From positions 1-53,299 of the forward strand of contig CAIOVE010000006.1 of the NCBI GenBank assembly GCA_903861645.1: 53,299 nt of DNA, in the 5' to 3' direction. How positions within the stretch are numbered: the stretch's first letter is position 1; each line of letters begins with the position of its first letter. Below the pieces are notes generated by a model, which ran no database searches, was not told where the DNA came from, and saw only the letters and a list, made by a program, of their open reading frames with translations. Source of the DNA: an uncultured Hyphomicrobiales bacterium (GTDB lineage: Bacteria > Pseudomonadota > Alphaproteobacteria > Rhizobiales > Beijerinckiaceae). The position numbers were made by a program, and so were the translations under genes. This document shows positions 1 through 8,222 of this stretch, in pieces.

Positions 1-50
1 CCGGTCTCGATCAAAAAAGGTTCGAGGAAAGCCCATTCCACATCCGACAT
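1..50 (-). CDS. IS5-family transposase, N-terminal fragment (continues past left edge)
   Basis: Only the first 16 residues are in the window, reading MSDVEWAFLEPFLIET. This matches the usual opening of IS5-family transposases (a [LM]SDxEWAxxEPxL pattern in the N-terminal DUF4096-like segment). The DDE catalytic residues are not visible. An in-frame TTG lies five codons upstream behind a GGAGG run near 71-78, so the true start could be slightly earlier. Whether the full transposase is intact cannot be judged here. Confidence 0.65.
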   Translation of the reverse strand, partial: MSDVEWAFLEPFLIET

Positions 51-136
51 CGATCCACGAATCAAATCCGCCTCCCTCCAAGAGGCAGCCTTGAATCAAG
101 CAGCGATTCCAGCGTCAATCACTTTGTCAACGGGAC
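1..136 (-). mobile_element. End of an IS5-family insertion sequence, cut by the window edge
   Basis: The first 50 bases read on the minus strand as the start of an IS5-type transposase. The following non-coding stretch to about 136 is the expected short leader between the transposase start and the outer end of the element. A CTAA tetranucleotide at 137-140 fits the YTAR target duplication that IS5-family elements make, so I place the element's outer end near 136. The other end and the second CTAA copy lie outside the window, so the boundary is inferred. Confidence 0.55.
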
Positions 137-319
137 CTAATTCGCGGGCTATTGTGGCGTGCCCGCGATGGAGGCGTCTGTTCGTTTTTTCGTCAATTGT
201 GACCTTTTTGATACGGCCGCCGCGCGACCGTTTCACGCACTTGCGGCTTTTCATGTCCCCGGCGCATGATAGAAAAAGCTACGCTTCGGCGGGATAAAGC
301 CACCTTTGAGGAAATGCCC

Positions 320-1174
320 ATGAAACTCGTTCGTTACGGTCGCCCCGGCAAGGAAAAACCCGGCCTGATCGATGCAGACGGAAAGCTCCGCGACCTCAGC
401 CATGAAATTCCCGATCTTTCGGGCAAGCACCTCTCGCCCAAGTCACTCAAGCGCCTGTCCAAGCTGAAGACCAAGGATCTGCCCGCCGTGCGCGGCGAGC
501 CGCGCATTGGCTCCTGCGTGCCGCAACCCGGCAACTTCATCGCCATCGGCCTGAACTATCACGACCACGCCCAGGAAGCGGGCATGCCGGTTCCCAAGGA
601 GCCGATCATCTTCAACAAGGCGCCCAACTGCATCAGCGGCCCCTATGACGACATCATGCTGCCGAAAGGCTCGGTGAAGGGCGACTGGGAAATCGAGATC
701 GCGATCATCATCGGCACGGGTGGCTCCTACATCAAGGAGGCCGACGCCATTGACCACATCGCGGGCTATTGCGTCGCGAACGACGTGTCCGAGCGCGAGT
801 ACCAGATCGAACGGTCGGGTCAATGGACCAAGGGCAAGGGCTCGCCCACCTTCGGACCGCTCGGCCCCTGGTTGGTGACCACCGACGAAGTGCCCGACCC
901 GCAGAATCTCGCCCTCTGGCTTGACGTCAACGGCGTGCGCCAGCAATCGGGCCACACCTCGAAGATGATCTTCGGCATCAAGCATCTCGTCTCCTACGTG
1001 TCGGAGTTCATGCGCCTGGACGCGGGCGACGTGATCGTCACGGGCACGCCGGCCGGCGTCGCGCTCGGCCGCAAGCCGCCGAACTTCCTGAAGGCGGGCG
1101 ACACCATCTCCTGCGGCATCGAGGGTCTTGGCCAGCAGGCCAGCCGCGTCGTCGCCTGGCGCAAGGACGACTGA
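320..1174 (+). CDS. Fumarylacetoacetate hydrolase (FAH) family protein
   Basis: A 284-residue cytoplasmic protein of the FAH superfamily, metal-dependent enzymes that cleave or isomerise C-C bonds in oxo-acids during aromatic or ureide breakdown. The core starts near residue 70 with the typical NFIAIGLNYHDHAQE block, followed by a metal-binding ExE pair at E124/E126 and a conserved ANDVSERE segment. It resembles the ureidoglycolate-lyase-like and 2-hydroxyhepta-2,4-dienedioate-isomerase-like members, but the substrate cannot be told from sequence. The start at 320 is chosen because GAGGAA at 308-313 is well spaced for it; an ATG two codons upstream at 314 is too close. It stands alone just inside the IS end. 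Confidence 0.9.
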   Translation: MKLVRYGRPGKEKPGLIDADGKLRDLSHEIPDLSGKHLSPKSLKRLSKLKTKDLPAVRGEPRIGSCVPQPGNFIAIGLNYHDHAQEAGMPVPKEPIIFNKAPNCISGPYDDIMLPKGSVKGDWEIEIAIIIGTGGSYIKEADAIDHIAGYCVANDVSEREYQIERSGQWTKGKGSPTFGPLGPWLVTTDEVPDPQNLALWLDVNGVRQQSGHTSKMIFGIKHLVSYVSEFMRLDAGDVIVTGTPAGVALGRKPPNFLKAGDTISCGIEGLGQQASRVVAWRKDD

Positions 1175-1373
1175 GCGCCTTAACTAAAACTTCCGAAACC
1201 GGATAAAACAAAGGGTAAATTGGTCCCGTCGGTTTCACCGCGATCACAGACCGCGCCCCGCTTGGGCGCGCGGTTTGCTACTCTGTCTTCAGGACGCGAA
1301 GGGCGTCCCGGACCTGAACGCAAGCCGACGGATGCGGCGTTCGTCAGGCCAGTTTTGAGACAGGGGTTCGTAC

Positions 1374-1886
1374 ATGCGTCACATTATGAAACCAATCGCA
1401 CTGGGCCTGCTCGCTGGCGCCGCCGCCTTCGCCGCGCCGGCTTTCGCGGGCGACCGCGGCTATTTTTACCCGAACGACCAGTACGCCTATGGCGGCCATC
1501 GTCACCATCACGAAGGCTTCACGATCGCCCACACGGTCCAGCCCTACGCCTATCGCCACACGCGCACGGTCGCCGTGCCGACCACCGTTTATCAGCCCGT
1601 CACGCGCGCCTATACGGTGCCGGTGCGCTCCTACGCCAATGTTGAAACCGTCGAGAACGTTCCAGTCACGGCGTACCAGACGGTGCGCACGCTGGAGCGC
1701 GTGCCGGTCGTCACCTATCAGACCGTCGAGCGTTACCATCAGGAAGCCGTGCAGGCCTATCAGCCGGTTCGCACCGTGCGCAGCGTTCCCGTGACGACCT
1801 ACGCGACCGTCAACCGCACGGAATATCAGCCGACGACGGTCTATCAGGTGCATCAGCACAGCTGGTGCTGCTCGCTGGCCGAATAA
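1374..1886 (+). CDS. Secreted protein with Tyr/Val/Pro tandem repeats, function unknown
   Basis: A 170-residue protein with a clear Sec signal peptide (basic start, hydrophobic stretch, cleavage after the Ala-Phe-Ala near residue 26). The mature part opens with a His-rich segment and then carries roughly seven imperfect repeats of about 15 residues built on VPVxxYxTV or YQPVxT, ending in a short HSWCCSLAE tail with two adjacent cysteines. Such repeats would form extended beta strands, suggesting a cell-envelope or surface structural role. I do not recognise a named family. AGGGG at 1362-1366 supports the ATG at 1374; a second in-frame ATG is at 1386. Confidence 0.75.
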   Translation: MRHIMKPIALGLLAGAAAFAAPAFAGDRGYFYPNDQYAYGGHRHHHEGFTIAHTVQPYAYRHTRTVAVPTTVYQPVTRAYTVPVRSYANVETVENVPVTAYQTVRTLERVPVVTYQTVERYHQEAVQAYQPVRTVRSVPVTTYATVNRTEYQPTTVYQVHQHSWCCSLAE

Positions 1887-1904
1887 GGCCTCGCGCGGGC
1901 GCGG

Positions 1905-2831
1905 CTAAAGGCCCAGCATCAATTCCAGATTCTGGACCGCCGCGCCCGAGGCGCCCTTGCCGAGATTATCAAGCCGGGCGACGAGCACCGCATGGCGGCG
2001 CTCGTCGTTGACGATGACGCGCAGTTCCATGCGGTTGGTGTCGTTCAGCGCCTCGGGCTCGAGCTTCCCGCCCTCGCGCGCGATTTCCGCGGCCGGAACG
2101 ACCCGCACGAATCCATCGCCGGCATAATGCGCGGTAAAGACGCTCTCGATTTCGGCGCCCGTCAGTTCAGAGGGCAGGAAATCGAGATGCAGCGGGATGG
2201 AAACGAGCATGCCTTGCTTGAAATCCGCCACCGAAGGCACGAACAGCGCGCGACGATCGAGGCGCGCGTAGCGCTGGATTTCGGGAATGTGCTTGTGTTC
2301 GAGGCCGAGCGCGTAAAGCTCGAAGTCGGGAGCCTGTCGACTTTCATAGGCCGCGATCATCGATTTGCCGCCGCCGCTGTAGCCTGAAATCGCGTTGATC
2401 GTGATGGGGAAATCCGGCGGCAGGATTTCGGCGTCGACCAAGGGTCGCAACAACGCGATCGCGCCGGTGGCGTAACAGCCGGGATTGGCGACCATGCGCG
2501 CCGAGGCGATCCGCGCCGCCTGCCCCTTTTCGAGTTCGGGAAATCCGTAAACCCATCCGGGCGCGACACGATGCGCCGTCGAGGCGTCGAGCACGCGCGG
2601 CGCGGCGTCGCCCATTTCGCCCATCAGCGCGACGGTTTCCTTCGCCGCGTCGTCGGGAAGGCACAGCACGACGACATCGACGCCGGCCATCACTTCCTTT
2701 TTGGCGTCGACGTCCTTGCGCTTGTTCGCGGCGATGGAGACGAGTTGCACGTCCGACCGCGCGCCCAGCATGTCGCGAATAAGCAGGCCCGTGGTGCCGG
2801 CCTCGCCATCGATGAAGATTTTCGCAACCAT
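1905..2831 (-). CDS. argC: N-acetyl-gamma-glutamyl-phosphate reductase, type 2
   Basis: ArgC reduces N-acetylglutamyl phosphate to the semialdehyde with NADPH in arginine biosynthesis. The 308-residue length fits the shorter type-2 form of proteobacteria. The N-terminal dinucleotide-binding loop (GEAGTTGLLIRDML, residues 9-22) and the catalytic cysteine in ANPGCYATG (Cys119) are present, followed by the SGYSGGGKS segment. The start at 2831 is set by the family N terminus MVAKIFIDGEAGTTG and by a GAGAGAA ribosome site. It lies 59 bases after the stop of the periplasmic protein at 2891, with a hairpin between them. Confidence 0.95.
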   Translation of the reverse strand: MVAKIFIDGEAGTTGLLIRDMLGARSDVQLVSIAANKRKDVDAKKEVMAGVDVVVLCLPDDAAKETVALMGEMGDAAPRVLDASTAHRVAPGWVYGFPELEKGQAARIASARMVANPGCYATGAIALLRPLVDAEILPPDFPITINAISGYSGGGKSMIAAYESRQAPDFELYALGLEHKHIPEIQRYARLDRRALFVPSVADFKQGMLVSIPLHLDFLPSELTGAEIESVFTAHYAGDGFVRVVPAAEIAREGGKLEPEALNDTNRMELRVIVNDERRHAVLVARLDNLGKGASGAAVQNLELMLGL

Positions 2832-2843
2832 GGTTCTCTCCGT

Positions 2844-2867
2844 GCGGGGGGTGTGAAACACCCCCGC
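2844..2867 (-). other. GC-rich hairpin in the argC leader
   Basis: A near-perfect stem (about nine pairs with one bulged G, loop TGAAA) lies between the upstream minus-strand gene and argC, ending about 12 bases before the argC start. No T-run follows on the minus strand, so it is not a classical terminator. It may stabilise an mRNA end or limit read-through; no function is shown. Confidence 0.4.
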
Positions 2868-2890
2868 GACACTGTCAAGAACGCCCGATG

Positions 2891-4162
2891 TTACTGGCCC
2901 GCCGTCGCGCCGAGTTCGATTTTCGCCATCAAGGCCTTGGGATCCTTGATGGACATGAGGTCGGTCACCTTGACCGGTCCGCCCTTGCCCTTGGCCGTGA
3001 TCGTGAGGCTCTTGGGATCGCCAATGAACTTGCCGATGGCTTCGGCCAGCTTCAGCGACGACGGGTCGCCGCCCAGCACCAGCGGAAGAAACTGCGTCGC
3101 CATGGCGGACCATTCGGTTTTGAGAGCGTCGGCGGTCTTGCCCTGGCTGGCGGCGAAAAAGGCCACGACCTTGGGGAACAAGCCCTTGTCCGCGTAGCTG
3201 ATGGAAAGGCTCGAGAGATCGGCGCCCATCAGGCCCGCGAGGCGCGTGTTGGCGTCACCCGTGAACAGCTTGGGATCGATGCCGCCAACGAGGGCCTTGA
3301 GCGCCAGCGATCCGGCATTCGCCGCGTCCAGCGAGTAGTCGTCCAGCGTGAAAGCCTTCTTGCCCTTGTCGTAGGAGCCCGCGACCGTCATGCCGAGGTC
3401 GAGCTTGTCGACGCCAAAGGCGGCCAACTGCTGGGCGCCGCTCGATCCCTTCGGCAATTCAATGACGATATGTTCGACCTTGCCCGATGACTTGACGGGG
3501 ATTTCGCCGTCATAGGTGTTTTCGCCGACCAGCGAACCAAGGCTGACCTTGACGATATTGCCGCCGGGCGCCGACGCCGGCGTATCCTTGTCGGGAAAGC
3601 TGATCTCGAAGCCCTTCCAGGATATCGAGCCGACCTGCATCGACGAATCGATCATCTTGCCGGAGGAGACGCCGGCGATGATCCGCGACAGGTTGAGGCC
3701 CTTCAACACGATCGGACCGGATTTCAGGGCGCCTTCGCCATCCTTGCCCGACGTTGTTCCCTCGAATCCGCCAAAGGTGAACCCGCCCACCTTGCCGGCG
3801 TCGATGTCGGTGACGACAAGATCGCGCAGCGTGAGATTGACGTCCTTGCCAACCATCACCGCCTCGGGAACGGCGAACTTGCTCGCCTTCATTCTGGCCG
3901 CCAGCGCCGTTGACACATCCTTGGGCGTATCGGGATTCAGCAGCTTGGCGATGTCGTCCTTCGACAGGTTTGTCGCGGTGACATCGACTTTTTTGAGCGT
4001 CAGCGTCTGGCCGTCCTTGCCCTTGAGCGCGAGATTTTCGAGCGTGACATCAGCCAGCGAAGGCTGGGCAAGACCGGCAAGTCCCTGCGCGAGGGCGGGC
4101 GTCACCACGCCGCCACAAAGCATCAAAACGATCGGCGGAATGGTTCGAAAAGCAGCGCGCAT
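2891..4162 (-). CDS. Secreted/periplasmic protein of unknown function
   Basis: A 423-residue protein with a Sec signal peptide (MRAAFRTIPP start, hydrophobic core, cleavage after ALA at about residue 26). The mature chain is rich in alternating short beta-strand patterns (for example DVTLENLALKGKDGQ, LTLKKVDVTATNLS) and asks for an extended beta-rich fold reminiscent of AsmA-like or lipid-transfer repeats, but I cannot assign a family. No cysteines or enzyme motifs stand out. The start at 4162 is preferred over more upstream possibilities because it begins the signal peptide and is preceded by GGGGGC. It may be cotranscribed with argC downstream. Confidence 0.75.
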   Translation of the reverse strand: MRAAFRTIPPIVLMLCGGVVTPALAQGLAGLAQPSLADVTLENLALKGKDGQTLTLKKVDVTATNLSKDDIAKLLNPDTPKDVSTALAARMKASKFAVPEAVMVGKDVNLTLRDLVVTDIDAGKVGGFTFGGFEGTTSGKDGEGALKSGPIVLKGLNLSRIIAGVSSGKMIDSSMQVGSISWKGFEISFPDKDTPASAPGGNIVKVSLGSLVGENTYDGEIPVKSSGKVEHIVIELPKGSSGAQQLAAFGVDKLDLGMTVAGSYDKGKKAFTLDDYSLDAANAGSLALKALVGGIDPKLFTGDANTRLAGLMGADLSSLSISYADKGLFPKVVAFFAASQGKTADALKTEWSAMATQFLPLVLGGDPSSLKLAEAIGKFIGDPKSLTITAKGKGGPVKVTDLMSIKDPKALMAKIELGATAGQ

Positions 4163-4437
4163 GACATAGCCCCCGAATAGGTTCGATGAGCGCGCAACAT
4201 GATCCCGACGCGAAACAATCGCAAGTGCGCCGGCGCACCGACAAATCGCAAGCCTCGCGCCATTCAATGGCTTGATGAATGATTTACCCACGCGCCCGGC
4301 GCGCAATGACGCTTGGGCGCGCCAGAATCGCTCGAAATACGACACAATTAACGATCATTTGACTTGACTGTCGCTCCGCAGCGCCGTCCATTGGGTGCAA
4401 GGTAGGGAGTGAACGGTCTGCAAAACGGGAGGCCAAC

Positions 4438-4686
4438 ATGGGCGCCTGCGCCGGAGCCATTTACACCGTGAGAGCGTTTCATGACGTTGGCGGCCACGAC
4501 CCGTTTCAGGTTGTCGTCAGCGACGGATGCGACGACACCGTGGTCGCCATGAGCGCGCTCTCCGACGCTCATGCGCTTTTGGTGGCGAAAGATCTGGCGC
4601 TTCTGCTGCCAAAGCTCCGACCTGGGCATCGCGTGGCGATTTCGCCGGGCGTCGCGGCCGGCGCGCCCGATCCCGCGCGACACTGA
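4438..4686 (+). CDS. Small hypothetical protein
   Basis: An 82-residue frame preceded by a good GGGAGG ribosome site at 4427-4432. The first 60 residues look protein-like (VRAFHDVGGHDPFQVVVSDG followed by an Ala/Leu-rich helix), without signal peptide or membrane segment; the tail is low-complexity. No family is recognised. The opposite strand also stays open here, which is common in this GC-rich DNA. If this is not a gene, 4163-4955 is a 790-base stretch with no other coding candidate, holding only the hairpin at 4701-4747 and the HU leader. Confidence 0.45.
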   Translation: MGACAGAIYTVRAFHDVGGHDPFQVVVSDGCDDTVVAMSALSDAHALLVAKDLALLLPKLRPGHRVAISPGVAAGAPDPARH

Positions 4687-4700
4687 TCTCGCTTTTCCCT

Positions 4701-4747
4701 GGCCCGCGAGGCCAACGACGCAAGGCCATTCTTGCGTTGGCGCGGCC
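4701..4747. other. Long imperfect hairpin downstream of the small hypothetical gene
   Basis: Arms 4701-4724 and 4731-4747 pair over most of their length (inner CGCAAG/CTTGCG, then CCAA/TTGG after a bulge, then an outer GC-rich part) around the loop GCCATT. No T-tract follows on either strand. It could end the 4438-4686 transcript or be part of a structured RNA. Confidence 0.35.
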
Positions 4748-4955
4748 AGCGCGCGCTCATCGGGAAGCCTTTTCCGGCTCATCGACCCGACCATTGGCCC
4801 TCCAGAGCCCTGATTTCCGGAACTTTTCCGCCAATGCGCGCGATTTGCTGTGCAATCAATCCAATGCCCTCCAAAAACACTGGAAACATGGGCCTTTTAT
4901 CGCCTATGCAGCGACACGCTCACAGCGAGCCGTGATTCGAACAGGAGAACATGCA

Positions 4956-5285
4956 ATGGCCGTCAAACCCGCCGCCAAAGCCAAGGCCCCGGCCGACAAG
5001 GTCAAGGTTGAGACCGTCACGATCAAGCACATCGCGACCGGCATCGCCGAGACCCACGAATTGACGAAGAAGCAGGCCAACGAAATCCTCGACCAGTTCG
5101 TCGCCATTGTCGTGAAGAACCTCCAGAAAGGCTCGAAAGTTCGCATCGGCGGCATCGGCATTCTGCAGGTCAGCAAGCGCGCCGCCCGCATGGGCCGCAA
5201 CCCCGCCACGGGCGAGGCCATCAAGATCAAGGCCAGCAAGAAGGTCGCCTTCCGCGCCGCCAAGGAGCTGAAGGAAGCCATCTGA
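4956..5285 (+). CDS. HU-family DNA-binding protein with basic N-terminal extension
   Basis: A histone-like protein that bends and compacts DNA as a dimer. The 109 residues include the HU/IHF core: helical dimerisation half (HELTKKQANEILDQFVAIVV), the beta-arm region with RMGRNPATGEAIKI, where the conserved Asn-Pro at the arm tip intercalates into DNA, and the C-terminal KVAFRAAKELKEAI helix. It is about 20 residues longer than standard HU because of an Ala/Lys/Pro-rich N-terminal tail. The start follows an AGGAG at 4942-4946. It is a single-gene unit closed by a strong terminator. Confidence 0.9.
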   Translation: MAVKPAAKAKAPADKVKVETVTIKHIATGIAETHELTKKQANEILDQFVAIVVKNLQKGSKVRIGGIGILQVSKRAARMGRNPATGEAIKIKASKKVAFRAAKELKEAI

Positions 5286-5321
5286 ACCCCGCGTTCGGAC
5301 GATTTCCTCGTCACAAGATCA

Positions 5322-5354
5322 CGCCGGCCGCGTCAACAGCGCGGCCGGCGTTTT
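5322..5354 (+). terminator. Rho-independent terminator of the HU gene
   Basis: A perfect 11-base-pair GC stem (5322-5332 with 5340-5350, loop TCAACAG) is followed by TTTT and a T-rich tail, 37 bases after the HU stop codon. Confidence 0.9.
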
Positions 5355-5464
5355 CGTTTGGCGCGCATGATCGATTGCCCTAGCCTGCCACGACGGTAGA
5401 GAAACAATCGTCCAGCGGACGCAACGACGATGGTCGGCCATCGCGATTTTGGGGGAGAGGATTC

Positions 5465-6439
5465 ATGCGCCTTGGACTGATCGCGACCGCGATAGCGGCA
5501 TGCCTGCACATGACGCCGATCGCCAACGCGGAGGAATTTCCCTCGGGAACCGTTCGCGTCATCGTGCCGCTCGGCGCCGGCGGCGCCATGGACACGATCG
5601 CCCGCTCGATCGCGGGCCGGTTGCAGGACAGATTTGGCAAGCCCGTGATCGTCGAGAACATTACCGGCGGCGGCACGCTGATCGCCGCGCAGACGCTCGC
5701 CAGGGCGCAGCCCGACGGACAGACACTGCTCGTCGCGCCCAGCGGCATGCTCACGACCAACCTGACCCTGTTCAAGCAGTTGCCCTACAATCCGCGCACG
5801 GATTTCACGCCGGTGTCGCACTACGTCGAAATCGCCTTCGTGCTGGTCGTGAACGCCGACCTGCCCATCAGGACTGTCGCCGAACTCGTCAATCTCGCGA
5901 AGGAAAAGCCGGGCCAGTTGACCTATTCTTCGACGGGCATTGGTCAGGTGCCGCATCTGGCCGGTGAAATGTTCGCGCGCCAGACGGGCACGCAACTAAC
6001 GCACGTGCCCTATCGCGGCGCGCCGCAAGCGTTGCTTGATGTCGTCGCGGGCAATGTCTCGATGACGTTCGCCGATCCATCCGTCGCGCAACCGCTGATC
6101 GCGGACGGCAAGGTGCGCGCGCTTGGCGTCACGTCCAGGACGCGCCTCTCGTTCCTGCCCGATACGCCCGCGCTCGCCGAAGCAGGCGTGCCCGGCTACG
6201 AGGCGGTTTCGTGGCACATGTTGCTCGCGCCAGCGGGCGCGCCGAAGCCCGTCGTCGAAAAGCTGCACGACGAATTCGCGCGCGCGCTGGCCGACCCGGA
6301 TTTGCGCGCGCAACTCGCGCGCATGGGCGTGTCGCCTTATGCATCCGAGCCCGTGTCGGAACTGCCGGCGTTTCTCGAGCGGGAAATCACGCGCTGGTCG
6401 GCGGTCGTCAAACAGGTGGGAATCGAAGGCACGCAATAA
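5465..6439 (+). CDS. Bug/TctC-family tripartite tricarboxylate transporter substrate-binding protein
   Basis: A 324-residue periplasmic binding protein with a signal peptide ending near AMA/ANA at residue 22. The Bug-family fold is evident: the opening VRVIVPLGAGGAMDTIAR segment, GKPVIVENITGGGTLIA, the SSTGIGQVPHLAGEMF ligand loop and the HVPYRGAPQALLDVVAGNVSMTF block. These proteins bind organic acids for tripartite transporters or act as sensors. No TctA/TctB membrane genes are adjacent, as for most of the many orphan Bug proteins. GGGGGAGAGG at 5450-5459 is the ribosome site. Confidence 0.92.
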   Translation: MRLGLIATAIAACLHMTPIANAEEFPSGTVRVIVPLGAGGAMDTIARSIAGRLQDRFGKPVIVENITGGGTLIAAQTLARAQPDGQTLLVAPSGMLTTNLTLFKQLPYNPRTDFTPVSHYVEIAFVLVVNADLPIRTVAELVNLAKEKPGQLTYSSTGIGQVPHLAGEMFARQTGTQLTHVPYRGAPQALLDVVAGNVSMTFADPSVAQPLIADGKVRALGVTSRTRLSFLPDTPALAEAGVPGYEAVSWHMLLAPAGAPKPVVEKLHDEFARALADPDLRAQLARMGVSPYASEPVSELPAFLEREITRWSAVVKQVGIEGTQ

Positions 6440-6450
6440 CAATTGAAATG

Positions 6451-6484
6451 AAAAAGCCGCGCCGTTGAAGCGGCGCGGCTTGCT
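6451..6484. terminator. Bidirectional terminator between convergent genes
   Basis: An 11-base-pair perfect stem (6454-6464 with 6471-6481, loop TTGAAG) lies between the stop codons of the rightward Bug gene and the leftward aminotransferase. A-rich sequence on its left gives a U-tract for leftward transcripts; the rightward tail (TTGCTATGCTT) is weaker. Confidence 0.8.
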
Positions 6485-6503
6485 ATGCTTCAGGAAAAAA
6501 GCG

Positions 6504-7643
6504 TTACGCGGCGCGGGCGCGCATCGCCTTTTCAAGCGCGGAGAGCAGCGCGTCGACGTGCTCGATGCGCGCGCCCTCGCCCATCAGGCCGATGCGCCAG
6601 ACCTTGCCGGCCAGCGGGCCGAGGCCCGCGCCGATTTCGATATTGAACTCGTTCAACAGCGTGGAGCGCACCAGCGGATCGTTGACGCCCGCGGGGATCT
6701 TGACCGCGTTGAGCTGCGGCAGCCGATACTTCTCGTCGACGAGGAAATCGATGCCGAGCTTGGCGAGGCCCGCGACGAGATGCAGATGCGCCTTACGATG
6801 ACGGACGAAGCTGTTGTCGAGCCCCTCGACGAGCAGCCGCCGCAGCGCCTCGTGCAATCCGTAAAGCGCGTTGATCGGCGCCGTGTGGTGATAGGCGCGC
6901 GCGCCCGCGCCGGTCCAGTAGGCCATGACCTGCGTCACGTCGAGGAACCAGGACAGAACCTTGGTCTTGCGGTTCTTGATGTGCTCGATCGCGCGCAGGC
7001 TGAACGACACCGGCGACAGGCCGGGCGGGCAGCTCAGGCATTTCTGGGTGCCGGAATAGACGGCGTCGATGCCCCACTCGTCGACCATGACGGGCACGCC
7101 GCCAAGCGACGTCACCGCGTCCATGATCGTCATGGCGCCATGCTTTTGCGCGGCGGCGGCGATGGCCTTGCCGTCGGAGAGAACGCCAGTTGACGTCTCG
7201 GAATGCACGAAGGCGACGAACTTGACGTCCTTGTTCTGGGCGAGCGCCGCGTCCACGGCGGCCGCGTCGACGGGCGTGCCCCATTCAAAGTCGAGCGGAA
7301 CAACCACGGCGCCGCCGCGCGAGGCGACCTCGCTCATGCGCATGCCGAACACGCCATTGCGGGCGATCAGTATCTTGTCGCCGGGCTCGACCATGTTGAG
7401 CACGCAGGCGTCCATGCCGACGCTGCCGGGGCCCGCGACGGTGAAGGTCGCGTCATTCTTCGTGTTGAACGCGATCTGAAGCATCGCCTTCAACTCGTCC
7501 ATCAGGTGGATGAAGGCGGGATCGAGGTGACCAATCGTCGGGTTGGCCATGGCGGCGAGAACCTCGGGCGCCACGGGCGACGGGCCGGGGCCCAGCAAAA
7601 GGCGCGTGGGCGGAAGGAAAGGGTCAGTCATCTTGCGGTTCAT
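6504..7643 (-). CDS. Class V aminotransferase, alanine/serine-glyoxylate aminotransferase type
   Basis: A PLP-dependent enzyme of 379 residues, most similar to alanine-glyoxylate and serine-glyoxylate aminotransferases, which convert glyoxylate to glycine. Visible features are the N-terminal LLLGPGPSPV motif (17-24), TVAGPGSVGMDA phosphate-binding region, the MDAVTSLGG aspartate that holds the pyridine nitrogen (D175), and the Schiff-base lysine in SGTQKCLSCPPG (K201). The start at 7643 has a GGAG upstream, while the next ATG at 7631 does not. In serine-cycle methylotrophs such an enzyme works in C1 assimilation; nothing else here shows that pathway, so a photorespiratory or glycine role is equally possible. 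Confidence 0.9.
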   Translation of the reverse strand: MNRKMTDPFLPPTRLLLGPGPSPVAPEVLAAMANPTIGHLDPAFIHLMDELKAMLQIAFNTKNDATFTVAGPGSVGMDACVLNMVEPGDKILIARNGVFGMRMSEVASRGGAVVVPLDFEWGTPVDAAAVDAALAQNKDVKFVAFVHSETSTGVLSDGKAIAAAAQKHGAMTIMDAVTSLGGVPVMVDEWGIDAVYSGTQKCLSCPPGLSPVSFSLRAIEHIKNRKTKVLSWFLDVTQVMAYWTGAGARAYHHTAPINALYGLHEALRRLLVEGLDNSFVRHRKAHLHLVAGLAKLGIDFLVDEKYRLPQLNAVKIPAGVNDPLVRSTLLNEFNIEIGAGLGPLAGKVWRIGLMGEGARIEHVDALLSALEKAMRARAA

Positions 7644-7712
7644 GGGATTCCGTCTCCTCGCTGGCGCGTCTTTAAGCAAGCGCCGTGTCTTTGATCGTCC
7701 GGCGGGCGATGG

Positions 7713-7973
7713 TCAAGCGTCCCGCGCTTCACATTCTTGTCGACGGCTCGCGCGGCGGGTCGAGCTTACCGCGGGCGTGGCGGACTTGGGCGCGCGTTTC
7801 CTGAGGAAGGCCACGAGGCGACGACGCTCGTTTTCCTGCGCGTCGCCCTCCTCGACGGCGCGGTCGATGGCGATGCGGCGGAACAGTTCGTCATTGTCGC
7901 CCTTGGGCAACTCGATCATGTAGCAGCCGACCTGATCGCCATGGTCCGTGTAGACATCAACCAACTTGAGCAT
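7713..7973 (-). CDS. Small hypothetical protein
   Basis: An 86-residue protein starting MLKLVDVYTDHGDQVGCYM with a charged middle (helical RRIAIDRAVEEGDAQENERRR) and a basic C-terminus. No signal peptide, membrane segment or named family seen. An AGGGG lies shortly upstream of the ATG. It sits alone between the aminotransferase gene and the ribosomal protein pair, all read leftward. Confidence 0.6.
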   Translation of the reverse strand: MLKLVDVYTDHGDQVGCYMIELPKGDNDELFRRIAIDRAVEEGDAQENERRRLVAFLRKRAPKSATPAVSSTRRASRRQECEARDA

Positions 7974-8161
7974 GCCTATCCCCTGATCGTCGATTTTCCT
8001 CCGCCAGCCGATTCGTCGCGGCCGGACACATGCATTCGATTATCTCCCAATCGTTTGAATATAGTAGTTACATTCGACGGGACCGCGTGAACGACGATCC
8101 CGTGCTTGATATTCATCGCCACGCTCGCGAACACGGTCTGTTTCGGAAGCGATGGATAACG

Positions 8162-8189
8162 AAAAAAGCCACCCTCGCGAGTGGCTTTT
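8162..8189 (-). terminator. Rho-independent terminator after rpsI
   Basis: On the minus strand a nine-base-pair stem (8189-8181 with 8172-8164) is followed by a run of six T residues, 34 bases past the rpsI stop. It closes the rplM-rpsI operon. Confidence 0.85.
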
Positions 8190-8222
8190 CCGTCTGGTCC
8201 GCGAACGGGTCGCGAACAGGGA

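Noticed and set aside
1248..1280. GC-rich hairpin (ACCGCG/CGCGGT with CCC/GGG) between the FAH gene and the repeat protein
   Set aside because: Stem has a two-base bulge, no T-run, and lies 75 bases past the stop; not convincing as a terminator.
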